Below the pieces are notes generated by a model. It saw nothing but the letters and a program-made list of their open reading frames with translations. It was not told where the DNA came from and made no database searches. A DNA stretch of 64,000 nt from Amoebidium appalachense (Eukaryota > Ichthyosporea): NCBI GenBank assembly GCA_963693365.1, contig CAVNZM010000003.1, forward strand, positions 3,596,001 to 3,660,000. Direction: 5' to 3'. Below, one piece after another: positions 29,364 to 41,815 of the stretch; position 1 is the first letter of the stretch, and each line of letters opens with the position of its first letter. The translations under genes were made by a program, and so were the position numbers.

Positions 29364-29574
29364 GCATTAACAGCAACAACAACAACAACAATATTAACAA
29401 CAACAATAACAATAATAATAAAGGCAAGGAACAGAAGCATATCAAGAACACCACACACCGTAATGGTCGTCCTGTGCAGCGTTTGGCCTCTTCAACTGGG
29501 CCACAATCACAGCCACTAGCTCACGGGGCAGAAGGGAGAGATCGTCTGTGATGGCACTGAGCTGCTGCCTGTGT

Positions 29575-29630
<56 letters not shown>

Positions 29631-29889
29631 GAATGCGTCATAAAGTACGAAGTACACAAGAACAAACGGATAACACGTTGCAGAATGCAAGCCATACATA
29701 AAGAGTATGCATAATAAGCAGAGCCCATCCTCAGGGGGGGCCCACGTCATCCACAGTACCCGAGTTTCGACCTATTCACCTCGTTAACGAAACCCAACTC
29801 AGATACTGTTTCACTTGAACATGGGTAGGTCACCCGTCTTGATCAGAGACGAGCAGGGTTGCTTATGCAGGCAAGGGCAGTGGGAAAGG

Positions 29890-29920
<31 letters not shown>

Positions 29921-29971
29921 TGAGGGAGGAGGGGGAGAGGGAGGAGGGGAAGGGGGGGGGGGGGTGTATGT

Positions 29972-30002
<31 letters not shown>

Positions 30003-31986
30003 GGGAGAGGGGGGAGGGAAGGAGGGGGAGGAGGGGGTAGATGAGTGTGTGTGTGTGTGTGTGTGTGTGTGTCCAGATGTGTGCGTGTGTGTGTGTGAGG
30101 AGGGGGTGGGTGGATGTGTGTGTGTGTGGATGTGTGTGCGTGCGTGTGTTCATGTGTGTGCATGTGCGCGCGCTTGTGTGTGTCTGTGTGTGTGTGTGTG
30201 TGCGTGCGTGCGTGTGTCCGTGTGCGTATTGTGTGCAGTGCGTGTGGAAATGCGAGTGTAAGTGTGTGTGTGGTTAGCGTCCTGGCCTCACATGAGCGAT
30301 GAACGAACAACTTGTAGACAAGCGTCCTTTGCCCATTATTTTTGCATAGTCAGACTAAGGAAGATGCCATACCCCTGTTTTTGAACGTGCGTGTTCGAAT
30401 TTAGACTACTGGGCAGACTTGTGTCTTTGCATGAATTCGCACTGTTGCTAAGTTTTTGCTTGTAATTGCGGGCAAGCATGTGCACACATGTACCCTGACC
30501 TGCATGTGCGTGTGAGTCCATATGGTGCATGTCTTCGTGTAGTACAAGCAGGTGTCCGTGTAGCACTGCATGTGTCCATGTAGTACAAGCATGTCTTCGT
30601 GTAGTACAAGCAGGTGTCCGTGTAGCACTGCATGTGTCCATGTAGTACAAGCATGTCTTCGTGTAGTACAAGCAGGTGTCCGTGTAGCACTGCATGTGTC
30701 CATGTAGTACAAGCAAGTCTTCGTGTAGTACAAGCAGGTGTCCGTGTAGCACTGCATGTGTCCATGTAGTACAAGCATGTCTTCGTGTAGTGCAAGCAGG
30801 TGTCCGTGTAGCACTGCATGTGTCCTGTCCATGTAGTACAAGCATGTCTTCGTGTAGTACAAGCAGGGGTCCGTGTAGCACTGCATGTGTCCTGTCCATG
30901 TAGTACAAGCCTGTCTTCGTGTAGTACAAGCAGGTGTCCGTGTAGCACTGCATGTGTCCTGTCCATGTAGTACAAGCATGTCTTCATGTAGTACAAGCAG
31001 GTGTCCGTGTAGCACTGCATGTGTCCTGTCCATGTAGTACAAGCATGTCTTCGTGTAGTACAAGCAGGTGTCCGTGTAGCACTGCATGTGTCCATGTAGT
31101 ACAACCATGTCTTCGTGTAGTACAAGCAGGTGTCCGTGTAGCACTGCATGTGTCCATGTAGTACAAGCATGTCTTCGTGTAGTACAAGCAGGTGTCCGTG
31201 TAGCACTGCATGTGTCCATGTAGTACAAGCAGGTGTCCGTGTAGCACTGCATGTGTCCATGTAGTACAAGCATGTCTTCGTGTAGTACAAGCAGGTGTCC
31301 GTGTAGCACTGCATGTGTCCATGTAGTACAAGCATGTCTTCGTGTAGTACAAGCAGGTGTCCGTGTAGCACTGCATGTGTCCATGTAGTACAAGCATGTC
31401 TTCGTGTAGTGCAAGCAGGTGTCCGTGTAGCACTGCATGTGTCCATGTAGTTCAAGCATGTCTTCGTGTAGTACAAGCAGGTGTCCGTGTAGCACTGCAT
31501 GTGTCCATGTAGTACAAGCAGGTGTCCGTGTAGCACTGCATGTGTCCATGTAGTACAAGCATGTCTTCGTGTAGTACAAGCAGGTGTCCGTGTAGCACTG
31601 CATGTGTCCTTGCAGCACGTGTGCACGTACCTGTCCAGGTCAACCACCACCACCTCCTCCAGACTGGCCATAGCCGTGACACGTGGCATGTGGGATGAGT
31701 GCAGACCAATCAGAAAAGGCATAGGGGCAGACACATAGTCTAGTAGCTCCTCCGGTAGAAGGGGCACAAAGATGTGCTGTACGTGTACGAGTGTACGAGT
31801 GTACGTGTGTGTGGGAGTGGGGGGAGGGGGGGTGGGCGTGGGAGTGGGAGTGGGTGTGGGAGTGGGTGTGTGTGTGGGGGGGGGGGGGGGGGGGGGAGGT
31901 GGGTGGGAATGGGAGTGGGTGGGTGTGGGTATGGGTGTGGGTAAGAGCGTGAGTGGGTGAGTGTGGATGGGTGAGTGGGTGCGTGC

Positions 31987-32041
<55 letters not shown>

Positions 32042-32419
32042 GTGTGTGTGTTGGTGTCATCGGTGATCGTTTGTGTGATGGTGGTGGGATTGGGAGAGTG
32101 GGGAACAGTCGATCAGCAAGGGGGCAGGGGGGGTTGGGGGATTGGGGGGTTGGGCAGCAACTAGATTTCTTGCAAAATGAAGCTAAGCTGGACGAACCAC
32201 CACGACAGAGAGCAAGAATTCGAAGTGAGTAAACACACAATGACAACCTGCGGTATGCCGAACGGAAATAGATTGCACAGTTTTCTTTGTTGCGCGTGTG
32301 TATATGTAGGGGTCCTTTGTGGTTTACTTGCCTCCCTCCCCCCCCCCCCCCCCTCCCCCCCTCCCCCCTCCCCCCCCCCCCCCCCCCCCCCCCACCCCAT
32401 CCCCCCCCCTCTCCCTGCC

Positions 32420-32450
<31 letters not shown>

Positions 32451-32491
32451 GAGAAAGATAAAAAAAGGAGGGGGGGGGGGGGGGGGGAATT

Positions 32492-32528
<37 letters not shown>

Positions 32529-33045
32529 AACAACAAAAGTTGCAAAAGACACAAGGGAACCGCCAAAAAAAAGGGAGGGGGGTTGGGGTGGGGGTGGGGT
32601 GGGGTGTGTGTGTGGGGGGGATCAAATCATTCAATACATACCTGCCAGTGCAGTGGGTAGAGCATAGCGGCCAGTCCATGTGTGCAAGCAGTGAGCATGG
32701 TCAGGCTGTGTGACGTCACAAGCACCCTCCTCTCGTGCAGAAGTGCACACACTGCCTCAAGGGCCACGGGGGGTGGGAGGGCGGACTGGAGGGAGCGGAG
32801 GTAGGGGTTGGCGGGGATGCGGGGTAGGCTCCCTGTGTCTGGATAGCGGAACGTGCATGCCTTTCCCTGTGTGTATGTGTGTGTGTGTGTGGGGGGGGGG
32901 AAAGTGGAGGGGGTGGGGGGGGGGGTGCGGAGAGGTGGGAGGGAGGGGGAGTGGAAAGGGTGGGTGAGACTGCCTGTGTCTGGATAGAGGAACATGCATG
33001 CCTTTCCCTGTGTGTGTGTGTGTACGTGTTTGTGTGGATCGGTAT

Positions 33046-33090
<45 letters not shown>

Positions 33091-33718
33091 GGGAGCGAGG
33101 GGGGGGGAGAGGGATGGGTGGGTGGGGGGGGAGGGTGGGATAAGCGCAAAGGGGGAAGGGAAGGGGTGGTGGGAGGGAGGAGGGGGAGGATGAGCGGGTG
33201 GGGGAGGGTGGGTGGAAAGTTGATTTAGGGGGGGGGGGGGGGGGGGGGGAGAGTGGGGGGGGGAAGGAGGGGGGATGGTGGGTTATGGGGGAGGGGGGGG
33301 AGGGGGTGGGGGGTGTGGGGGTGGGGATGGAGGTGGAGGGAGGATATGGGAAGGGGGAAGAGGGTGGAGGGGGGGGGGGGGGGGGGGGGATTGGAAGGCT
33401 GTGGGTGTGGATGTTTGTGTGTTGTGTCTGTGTGTGTGTGTGCACGCGTGCGTGTGTGAGCACGTGTGTGGTTAGGATGAGGGTGGAGAATGGGCGTGGA
33501 CGGGTGGGTGGATGTGTGGTAGGTGGGGGGGGGGGGGGGGGGGGGGGGAGATGATGGGGAGATGGGGGGTGGTGGTGGGGGGGGGGGAGGGTTGAGTTGT
33601 GTGTGTGGGGGAGACGGGAGGGTGGGGGCGTGTTTTGTATGTAGGTGGGTGGGGGGGTGTTATGGGGGGAGGAGTTGAGGGGGGTGTTGTATGTGTGTGG
33701 ATATGTGTGTATGCGTGT

Positions 33719-33749
<31 letters not shown>

Positions 33750-34381
33750 GGGGGGGATCAAGAGATGGCCGGATATGGATGGCATGGTGGACAAACATAT
33801 TGTGAAGTACTATAATATATAATATATATAATGATATAATATATATAAAACTATTATATAACATGAGAGACATCCGAATCACAACACTCGAAAAGGAATT
33901 CCCAGGGGGAGAGAGAGAAAGGGGGGGGGGGGGGGGGGGGGAGGAGGAGGGGGAGTGGGGGACGGGGGGTTCATGGACAAACTAGACGGTGGCAAATATA
34001 AGAGCCACCCGTTGGGGAAAAACAAGAAGATAAAAGAACGAACAGAAACACAAACAAGAAATCAACAATCCTGCAGGCCGACTCTTGATATAGCCCATCA
34101 TGAAAGAAGTCGCTATGCCACCTCCCCGAATGGAGGGAGGGGGGGGGGGGGGGGGGGGGGGGGAGGGAAGGGGTGGAAAGCTCCAAATTAACAAGGTATA
34201 CAAAAAAATTATAATATTTATTATATAATAATATTACCTGCACGGAGAGTGTGATTCTCTCTGAGGGCTGGGGCAGGGGGTGGTTGTAAAGTGCCTCCAA
34301 GAGAAGACGAACAGGCTCAAGACTATCCTCCAAGTAGGTGGACAGCAGGTCTAATACCTGTGTGTGTGTGTGTGTTTGCGC

Positions 34382-34434
<53 letters not shown>

Positions 34435-34644
34435 CGCGCGCAGGCGTGTGTGCGTTTGGGTGGGGGGGAAGGATGTTTGTGTGTCGTGTGCGCGTGCACG
34501 CTCGTGCGTGTGTGTATATGTGTGTGTGTGTGCGCGCGCACGTGTTCTTGTGCATGTGTGTGTGTGTGCGCGCGCAGGCGCATGTGTGTGTGGGTGGGGG
34601 GGAAGAATGTTTGTGTGTCGTGTGCGCGTGCGCGCTCGTGCGTG

Positions 34645-34715
<71 letters not shown>

Positions 34716-35007
34716 TGTGAGTATGCGTGAGTGAGTGAGTGAGTGAGTGAGTGAGTGAGTGAGTGAGTGAGTGAGTGAGTGAGTGAGTGAGTGAGTGAGT
34801 GAGTGAGTGAGTGAGTGAGTGAGTGAGTGAGTGAGTGAGTGAGTGAGTGAGTGTGTGTGTGTATTTGTGTGTTGCTCTGGTTGCAGGAGGATAATCAATG
34901 ACATAAGTGAACGAACTGAAAGATAATTGGACGCATAACAGGCCAACTCCCCATCCAATCCCCCTTCCCCCCCCCCCCCCCCCCCCAACTTTCAACACAA
35001 ACACACA

Positions 35008-35042
<35 letters not shown>

Positions 35043-36819
35043 AAGAGGAAAGTAAAGGAAACACATATCACGAGAGAACCACATCACAACCCAAAGGCAA
35101 ACATGGGGGGGAAAGGGGGGATAGGGGCAGGTGGGATGGGGCCGGGGGGTGGGGGAGAGGTGGGGGAGAAGGGTTGGCCAAACGAGAATGAGGGGTATGG
35201 GCTATCATGATTGCACCCAGTTCGATTTCGATTAGGGGTGTGCACGTAAAGAGGCATGCCGTCTCAACCAGATGCGCCGAATTACATCAATATCAGCACC
35301 GCAACACCATGAATCCCCCATCTGTCCCATCCTTTCCCTCTCCCCCCCCCCCCCCCCCCCCCCCTCTTCCCTTAATCCCCCCCCTCCCCCCGTCCCAGCC
35401 CTTCTCTCCCCTTCCCGTCCCCGCCCCCCTCTCTCCCGTTGCCGCGTACATGCCGGAAGAGCAGAGTAGCAGGGGGGAGGGAGGGGAGGGGGGTGTGCAA
35501 GTTGAAAAACACAGAGGTATCCAGGAGAAACAGTTGGAGGAGGGGGGTGGTAGCATGCATGCACGTACCTGGTCAAAGAATTCAATGTGTGAGGAGTAGC
35601 TGAGTAGGCACATGCACAGGTGCACAAGGTTGGATGACCCGGCCTCCTGCAAGATATAACAGGTGTGAGATAGTTTCTGTGCGTTTGGATTTGGATATTC
35701 TCGGCTCATGTGAAATATGATCAGCGTGAGATAGAATGAATTTATATGGATGCTCCAGCCTCATGCGAGGGAAAAAAACTGTGAGTTACTTCTTGCGTGC
35801 ATTTGGACAATCCGGGCTCATGTGAGAAATCACAAGCGTAAGGTACTTTCGTATGCAGCTAACCGGACCCACAATACAGCTGAAACAGCGCGGAAAAAGG
35901 TGAAAAGACGAGCAGCAAAATGGAAGAGCAGGTGTGAGAATGAAGGAATGAATTGAGTGTTATGTGCTCTCCCTTCCGTGCATAGCCCGTCACCAGGGAA
36001 GCCCTATGACATCACAAAAAACCGGTTCAATAATATTAAACTCCATTATATCTCGCCTGTGGCCCCCAATCCGTTCTTTGCTTCAATGACAAAGGGGGAG
36101 GGGGGAGGGGGGAGGGGAAGGGCGATGTGTGTGCATGTTCGTGCTTGCACCTAAAACCCTGTGTGTGCCTGGGGGAGGGGGAAATGGGGAGGGGGGAGGG
36201 GGAGAGAAAGAGAGAGGTGGAGAGAGAAGTAGAGAGAGGTATAGAGGGGGGGGGGGGGGAGGAGAGAGAGAGAGAGAGAGAGAGAGGGAGTGTCTGTGTA
36301 TGTGTGTGTGTTTGAGAATGTGCATGTGTGTGTGTGCGTGTGTTTGTGTGTGCGCGCGTGCGCGCATGTGTGTGTGTGTGTGTGTGTGTGTGCACGTGCC
36401 TCGGGTATGTGCGCATGCACGTGTGTTTCTGTGTGTGTGTGTGTGTGTGCGTGCACACGTGTGTGTGCCTGTGTATGTGTGTGCCTGTGTATGCCTGTCT
36501 GTGTGCGTGTATGCATGTGTGTGTGTGCGCGCATGCATACGTGTGCATGCATGTCCTTTGATTGTGTGTGTGTGTATTCTCGAAGTGAGTACGACACGCA
36601 CCCTCAGCTGCCTGCAGTAGCCAAACTGCTGTGTACCTGCCTCGTCCGTCAGCACAAACGTGTACGTGCCTGCCTCCCTCTCCACCCCCTGGTGTCCGTG
36701 GTAGGGAAAACAGAACTTGGCTAGCTCTTTGCTTACGCTCGGAGGCCCCGGCCGAAACTGTAAACACAGGGAAGTAGGGAAAAGGGGGCCGGGGGGGGGG
36801 GGGGGGGGGGGGGGGGGAG

Positions 36820-36850
<31 letters not shown>

Positions 36851-37121
36851 AGGGGGTAATAGTAAGTTACAATGGAAAGCGTATACATCACAACGGACAA
36901 CATCATGCAGATCGATGAAAACTTGGAGGTGGCGGGAAAGGGGTGTGGGGAGGGGGTTTGGGGGGGGGGGGGGGGGGGGGGGGGGTTTGCAATGAACATT
37001 TTTGCAACGCACAGACAGTCAAAGGTGGTGCCCATCCACAGGACATGCCTCAGTCATCCAGGGGGGGGGGGGGGGGGGGGGGGGTATGCATTTGGGGATT
37101 GTAAACTTTGGAGAGGGTTGT

Positions 37122-37156
<35 letters not shown>

Positions 37157-37250
37157 TACAATAGATTGTGGCAGACATTGGCCGGGAGGGGGGGAGGGGG
37201 GAGAGGGGGGGGCGAGGGGGGTCAGTTGGTGAGGGGGAAGGGTGGGGAGT

Positions 37251-37281
<31 letters not shown>

Positions 37282-37481
37282 TGATGAATGCATGAGAGGG
37301 TGGCAAACATTGCAGCTGAAATATGAGGAAACGGCTAATACACAAACAAAGAAAACGAATGAAAAAGAATCAAAGCGTGCAAGCAGGGGAGGAGAGGGCG
37401 GGTTTTGGGAGGGGGCACCGGTTGAAGGAGGGGAGGGGGGAGGGGGTTGAGGGGTGGGGGGGAGGGGGGGAGCAGGAGTGA

Positions 37482-37514
<33 letters not shown>

Positions 37515-37610
37515 GAAGGAGGGTTATTATGCTCACGAAGAATTAATTCGTGCTGAGGATAGAAAAGACGTGGGAAAGGCAAACACAGAGACCATTAGGA
37601 CGTCCCCGGG

Positions 37611-37653
<43 letters not shown>

Positions 37654-38442
37654 GGGGGGAGACGGAGAGAGGGGGGCAGGGATTAAGACAAAAAGGAAAA
37701 GGGAAAAGGGGGGAGGACTCATGATTTGCCAGCAGAAACTACGTGAGGAAGAGGGGGAGGGGGGGGGGGGGGGAGAGTATTTTTTTTTTTGGGGGGGGGG
37801 GGGGGAGGGAGAATGATTAGCCCAACTTTCAGAACATCACGAAAGCGGATGAGGTTATTTGCCCAAAAAGGGGAATGCCGGGAGGAAAGGAGGAGAAAGA
37901 CAAAGAAAGGAGGAGGGGGGGGGAAGAGGGGGGCAGGGAGGGGGAGGGGGGGGGGGGGGGTTTGTTCAAGGAAACAGGTACAGGGAACGGAGCGGAGAGG
38001 CGGGAGGTAGAGGTGGGGGGGAAGAGAGGGGGAGGGGGGAGGAGCAGGAGGCAGGGGCGGGGGGGGGGGTTTGAATGCGGAACACGGTACGAAGTACGCA
38101 TACACGAAGGACACATGCAAAGGCAAACATTCAAGTATGCAACATCAGCCATGTGCACAGTATGCGTCATAAGCAGAGCCCATCCTCAGGGAGGACCCAA
38201 GTCATCAATTGCGTCTGAGTTTCGACCCCTTAGCCCGCGTATATACGACGCTCCAACTCAGACAGCAGCATCAACTGAACTTGGGCGGGTCAACCCGTCT
38301 TGATCAAAGAGGGAGGGGAGGAGCAGGGGGGGAAGCCGGGGGCAGGTGGAGTTGGGGGGTGTGGAAAGTCACGAAGAATAACAGAATACAAAGCAACGTG
38401 TGGAGCTTTCACAATGTGTGTGTGCTGTGTGTGTGTGTGTGT

Positions 38443-38477
<35 letters not shown>

Positions 38478-38646
38478 CTGCATAAGTGTGAGGAGGGGAA
38501 GAGGGTGAGGGGGGGTGGGGGGGGTGGGGGGTTTCCTTCTGTGCAACGTGGGAAGAGAGAATGAAGGAAAAGATAGTGTTAGTGGAATGTGAGTGTGTGT
38601 ATGTATTTTTTTTGTGTGTTTGTGTGTGCAGGTACGTGTGTGTATG

Positions 38647-38700
<54 letters not shown>

Positions 38701-39240
38701 TGTGTGTGCGTGCGTGCGTGTGTGTGTGTGTGCGTGCGTGTGTGTGTGTGTGTGTGGCGCGAAGCTTGTCCAGGATTTACACACACATAAGATCACCCAA
38801 AGTTTACCCAGGGCACAGGAGCAGCTACACAAGCACACATCCATGCAAATGAGCACCATACGTATACCATTCCAATAACTCCAATATATACCCACCCCAA
38901 CATCCACATGCACACACGCCACACGCACAATGCACTCACGCACGCACACCAACACGCACGCACACAGGCCAGCACACACACTGAAGTACAAGCACCCACC
39001 CACCAAACCATGCACCTGCCAAACACATTCCCAAGATGCACAGAAAATGCACCAACACACAGACGTGCGAACAACACACACAATAACACAATCACTACAA
39101 CAACAACACCAAACATGGAGTGCACCCACCTGGTACAGAAATTCATCCCTCGACTCGCTGGCCACTATGAACAGGTTCTCGAATATGTGTTCATAGTCTG
39201 ACTTGTGCCGGGAATCCCCGTCACGTTTTCGGCTGCACAT
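24283..39240 (-). CDS. DENND1: DENND1/connecdenn-like Rab exchange factor, 11 exons, 899 residues
   Basis: Family role: guanine-nucleotide exchange factor for Rab35 that works at clathrin-coated vesicles through its DENN module. Exons in coding order: 39130-39240, 36602-36757, 35569-35646, 34238-34357, 32642-32866, 31631-31776, 29459-29568, 28443-28633, 27649-27756, 26422-26637, 24283-25521. All splice phases agree. The uDENN region (exons 1-3) has [10 protein letters not shown] and [10 protein letters not shown]. The core DENN (exons 4-6) has [50 protein letters not shown] and GLH. The dDENN (exons 7-10) has [10 protein letters not shown] and [12 protein letters not shown]. The last exon is a 412-residue disordered tail with a clathrin box LLDLD (653-657) and two DPF motifs (near 704 and 874), as expected for AP-2/clathrin binding. 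Start is the ATG at 39240; the frame is open upstream, so an earlier start cannot be excluded. Confidence 0.93.
27300..27575 (-). repeat. Diverged dispersed-repeat copy in DENND1 intron 9
   Basis: Contains CATCCACAGTACCCTTGCAG and TTCGACCCAGC (tail-like), then after a G tract CAGAGTACAGAGTGCAC and, near the end, GTAGAGCCCATCCT (head-like). The match to the 29629 copy is partial. Confidence 0.5.
29303..29372. repeat. (CAA)n trinucleotide array
   Basis: A near-perfect AAC trinucleotide run in DENND1 intron 7; shorter relatives are at 26236-26266 and 29373-29420. Confidence 0.95.
29629..29870 (-). repeat. Dispersed repeat, fullest copy, DENND1 intron 6
   Basis: After a G tract the plus strand has the head (TTGAATGCGTC to AGCAGAGCCCATCCTCAGG), a short G run, then the tail (GTCATCCACAGTACCCGAG, TTTCGACCTATTCACCTCG, AACCCAACTCAGATACTG, GGTCACCCGTCTTGATCAGA). 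On the minus strand GGTCGAAACTC resembles a tRNA-type B box with one mismatch, which would suit a SINE, but no convincing A box was found. Confidence 0.75.
29898..30260. repeat. G tracts and GT-rich repeat
   Basis: Long G tracts at about 29892-29921 and 29987-30005, then interrupted GT repeats, in DENND1 intron 6. Confidence 0.9.
30530..31610. repeat. 62-bp higher-order minisatellite array in DENND1 intron 6
   Basis: About 17 head-to-tail copies of a 62-bp unit made of three related ~21-bp monomers (plus strand GTGTCCGTGTAGCACTGCAT, GTGTCCATGTAGTACAAGCA, GTCTTCGTGTAGTACAAGCA). A few units are 68 bp long owing to an extra TGTCC duplication, and one or two lack a monomer. Copies are nearly identical, implying recent expansion or homogenisation. 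On the minus strand no stop codon occurs in any frame. Because 62 is not a multiple of three, translation cycles through all frames every three units. The array begins only about 20 bp inside the intron after exon 6 and is in frame with that exon. Confidence 0.95.
32965..33022 (-). pseudogene. Partial duplicate of the start of DENND1 exon 5 with its acceptor
   Basis: The minus strand reads a CA-type acceptor then [14 protein letters not shown], nearly identical to [14 protein letters not shown] at the start of the real exon 5 about 150 bp downstream in the gene. The similarity stops after about 50 bp, so only a fragment was duplicated. Splicing to it would add an unrelated Pro/Ser-rich sequence. 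Confidence 0.8.
33040..33780. repeat. Very long G tracts, DENND1 intron 4
   Basis: Many consecutive plus-strand G tracts, several over 20 bases, separated by GT-rich spacers. An AT-rich run lies at 33808-33862. Confidence 0.9.
34731..34852. repeat. (GAGT)n tetranucleotide array
   Basis: About 120 bp of near-perfect GAGT units, preceded by GT and CG repeats (34360-34720). It lies in DENND1 intron 3. A shorter GAGT run is at about 27924-27957. Confidence 0.95.
38071..38312 (-). repeat. Dispersed repeat, full-length diverged copy in DENND1 intron 1
   Basis: Has both head (TTTGAATGCG, GTACGAAGTACGC) and tail (AAGCAGAGCCCATCCTCAGG, GAGTTTCGACC, CCAACTCAGAC, CAACCCGTCTTGATCA) in the same order as at 29629, after a G tract, but with more substitutions. 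Confidence 0.75.
38651..38755. repeat. (GT)n microsatellite
   Basis: Dinucleotide runs in DENND1 intron 1, followed to 39110 by CA-rich unique DNA. Confidence 0.9.
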
Positions 39241-39578
39241 CCTTGCGTCCTTTGGAAAGTTTTCCTTATGTAGAAGGGGGTGTGCGTAGCTTTTGTTAAA
39301 TAGTGGTGTTCCTATGGTGTAGATTATCCACCTAGGTCATACATGAGCACCAGAAGTAAGCTCGTTGTGTTTCCAGCTAGCCCTAATAACTATGGATATA
39401 TATACGCATACCTACACATGCGTGCAACCCTGAGAACGTGTTAACGGGTTATACACCAAGGGTTGTATGGAGCCTGAGGCTGCGTAACCATAAAAGCGCA
39501 TGAAAGAGAAAAAATAGAGAGAGATGACCAATCTCTACCAGAACAAGCTCCAAAATAAACGACTGCAGGAACAGGCCA

Positions 39579-39586
39579 CTTTTATA
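39579..39586 (-). promoter_or_regulatory. Weak candidate TATA box of DENND1
   Basis: TATAAAAG on the minus strand about 340 bp upstream of the proposed ATG. The distance implies a long leader or an unseen first exon, so this is tentative. Confidence 0.25.
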
Positions 39587-40263
39587 TCAACGGAAATATT
39601 TTATGCTCAGGTGCTGGCCAATCACAGTGACCGTATCATTTGGTTGCCCAATTGTATTGGACGTCCAGAGGAGTGCAAACATTTTCTTGGTGATTTCGAA
39701 CAGACGGCGTACATGTGTACATGTCGGCATCTCTCAGTCATGTAGATTCATACAAAGGGCGATGCTTTCATACTTTTACGGAGAGCAACGGTCAGCGTGT
39801 AAATATTTTATGATACTACAGCCTAGCAACATTTCTCATGTTGCATGCCCATTCCAATAAACCTGATGTGTAGTCTTTTACCTGCTGGCCCATGATGCAC
39901 GGCTTTGGGCGTGTCGAGGAGTGCTTCACATGCTAGCCATAGGATGCCTAAGCCCATTAGTGGCTGCTAACCTAAACAACCGCCCATGTTCTTTTCGCAC
40001 AAGCAAAAATGGATTTTTTAGTATTCCTCCCTCCTACATACCCTGCTGCTCACCAGCGGGAGGAGACACGGGGTGCACTTTCTCAAACATAAACCAATCT
40101 ACAGGCTCGAGCGGGCGCCCACACAGACAGCCAGGTACGCAAGGATGCGCATGTGCACGCACACACAAAAACACAAACACAATCACATGTGCGACGAACG
40201 CACGCACACATGTGCCCGCACACACGCACGCACGCACACACAGAGAGAGAGGTGGGGGGTGGA

Positions 40264-40348
<85 letters not shown>

Positions 40349-40353
40349 AGAGA

Positions 40354-40391
<38 letters not shown>

Positions 40392-40839
40392 TAGAGAGGA
40401 AGTTGTAAGAGAGCTTGGAGAGAGAGAGAGAGAGCTGAGAGAGAGAGGGAGGGAGCATGTACACACGGCAGAGCGCGCGCACAAACACACACACACGCAC
40501 GCAAGTACGCACGCACGCACATACACACGCACGCACACACAGGCCCACGTACATGCACATACTATCATACACACACGCACGCATGGGCAGGCACGGACGC
40601 ACGCCCTCTTACGAACTTCGTGGCCTGGGCTCCCGTTAGCATAGCAGCCTTCAGAGAGTTCGGCCCTGTGTCACTTCCATCATTCCATGGTCACTTCATG
40701 CAAAATTGTATTGGTGCATTCTTATCCAATCAATTGTGTTTGAAACTCCAGCTTGTCTGATTGGCTGGACAAGCACCGCGTCACCGATTTTCGCGTCACA
40801 CGGCGTGCGTCGGAGGATGAGTGAGGATGCCTTCTCTTT

Positions 40840-40960
40840 TGTTCGTATGGACCACTTTGGATCTATAATAGGCCGATCTGTGGAATGCGGCTCTGGAGCC
40901 ATAGGGCCTTCCCGTGTGCAGACTGCGCAGCCGCGGCGCCATGGTTTTCCGTGCGAAACT
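40840..40960 (+). repeat. One arm of a dispersed inverted pair (partner at 43895-44010)
   Basis: ATGGACCACTTTGGATCTA followed about 40 bp later by GCCATAGGGCC. The same two blocks occur in the same order on the minus strand at 44010-43910. Similarity between the blocks is patchy. Confidence 0.6.
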
Positions 40961-41711
40961 TACAACACCTACAAGAACTGAAGCGACTCTATCTAACCTA
41001 CTTTAAGCTAGTATAAGCGCACTTTTAGAGTAGTGAGTAATTGTATATGACACAAATAACAACAGTTTAAAATATTGGTTAAACAATCAAAAGCCCCGCA
41101 CGCACATGCCTGCTCATCAGTAGAGCTGCAGTCTACCTCCGGAGTCTAGATCTGTGGACGTGGTGGTATGGTGTGTGGTTCACGGAACTAAGGTTAGAAG
41201 ACGCCGCGACGTGGCCCAGTAGAGTGAAAAAAGAACCTATAAGAGCCAAAGGTTATGCAGAGACCACTTTAACCCGGTCACTGCAACTTTTTTTGTGTCA
41301 TCGACAACAAGCCACTACACCTCAAACCTGTTACCGGAGCTTGTCCCACTGTACGCCCGTTCTAGAAGGTGCAAACAGTGGGGTTTTGGTGCTACCACTC
41401 AGAAGAAGCCAAATAAACATGACTTGGTTGTTCAGGCATAGGCTCAAGTTTGTCCCACCCCCATCATGCTCAACTTATACACTGCCCATAACCACCCACC
41501 TGCCCGCCCCTGACTGCATGGGAAGGCCCGCCCGTACTAGTCCCCCCTCTACACAACTAACTTAGGCAAGAACACCGGGCCGTAAGAAACACACACACAC
41601 ATACAAACAAAAATACACACAAACACACACACACACACGCACACACGCACACACGCACACACACATGTCGTACACACACACACACACACAGACACACACA
41701 GACACCAGAGT

Positions 41712-41757
<46 letters not shown>

Positions 41758-41766
41758 ACGAGAGAG

Positions 41767-41815
<49 letters not shown>

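Larger units (their letters stand above)
25522..39129 (-). other. DENND1 introns 1-10, repeat-filled
   Basis: Intron 1 (36758-39129): G tracts, a full dispersed-repeat copy and GT/CA repeats. Intron 2 (35647-36601): GA and GT repeats plus unique DNA. Intron 3 (34358-35568): GT, long GAGT array, C tracts. Intron 4 (32867-34237): very long G tracts and a partial duplicate of the start of exon 5. Intron 5 (31777-32641): GT, C, G and A tracts. Intron 6 (29569-31630): the 62-bp array and a dispersed-repeat copy. Intron 7 (28634-29458): CA, CAA, C and G tracts. Intron 8 (27757-28442): G, C and GAGT tracts. Intron 9 (26638-27648): G tracts and a diverged dispersed copy. Intron 10 (25522-26421): several G tracts and a CAA repeat. 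Confidence 0.85.

Noticed and set aside
30530-31610. CRISPR-like array
   Set aside because: Units are directly abutting near-identical 62-bp repeats with no variable spacers, and the DNA is eukaryotic.
30401-31767. 405- and 439-codon open frames across the 62-bp array as independent genes
   Set aside because: They are translations of one repeat read through rotating frames, and part overlaps DENND1 exon 6; reported as an array instead.
40706-40981. 92-codon plus-strand frame as a gene
   Set aside because: No domain, no splice context, and it overlaps one arm of a dispersed repeat pair.
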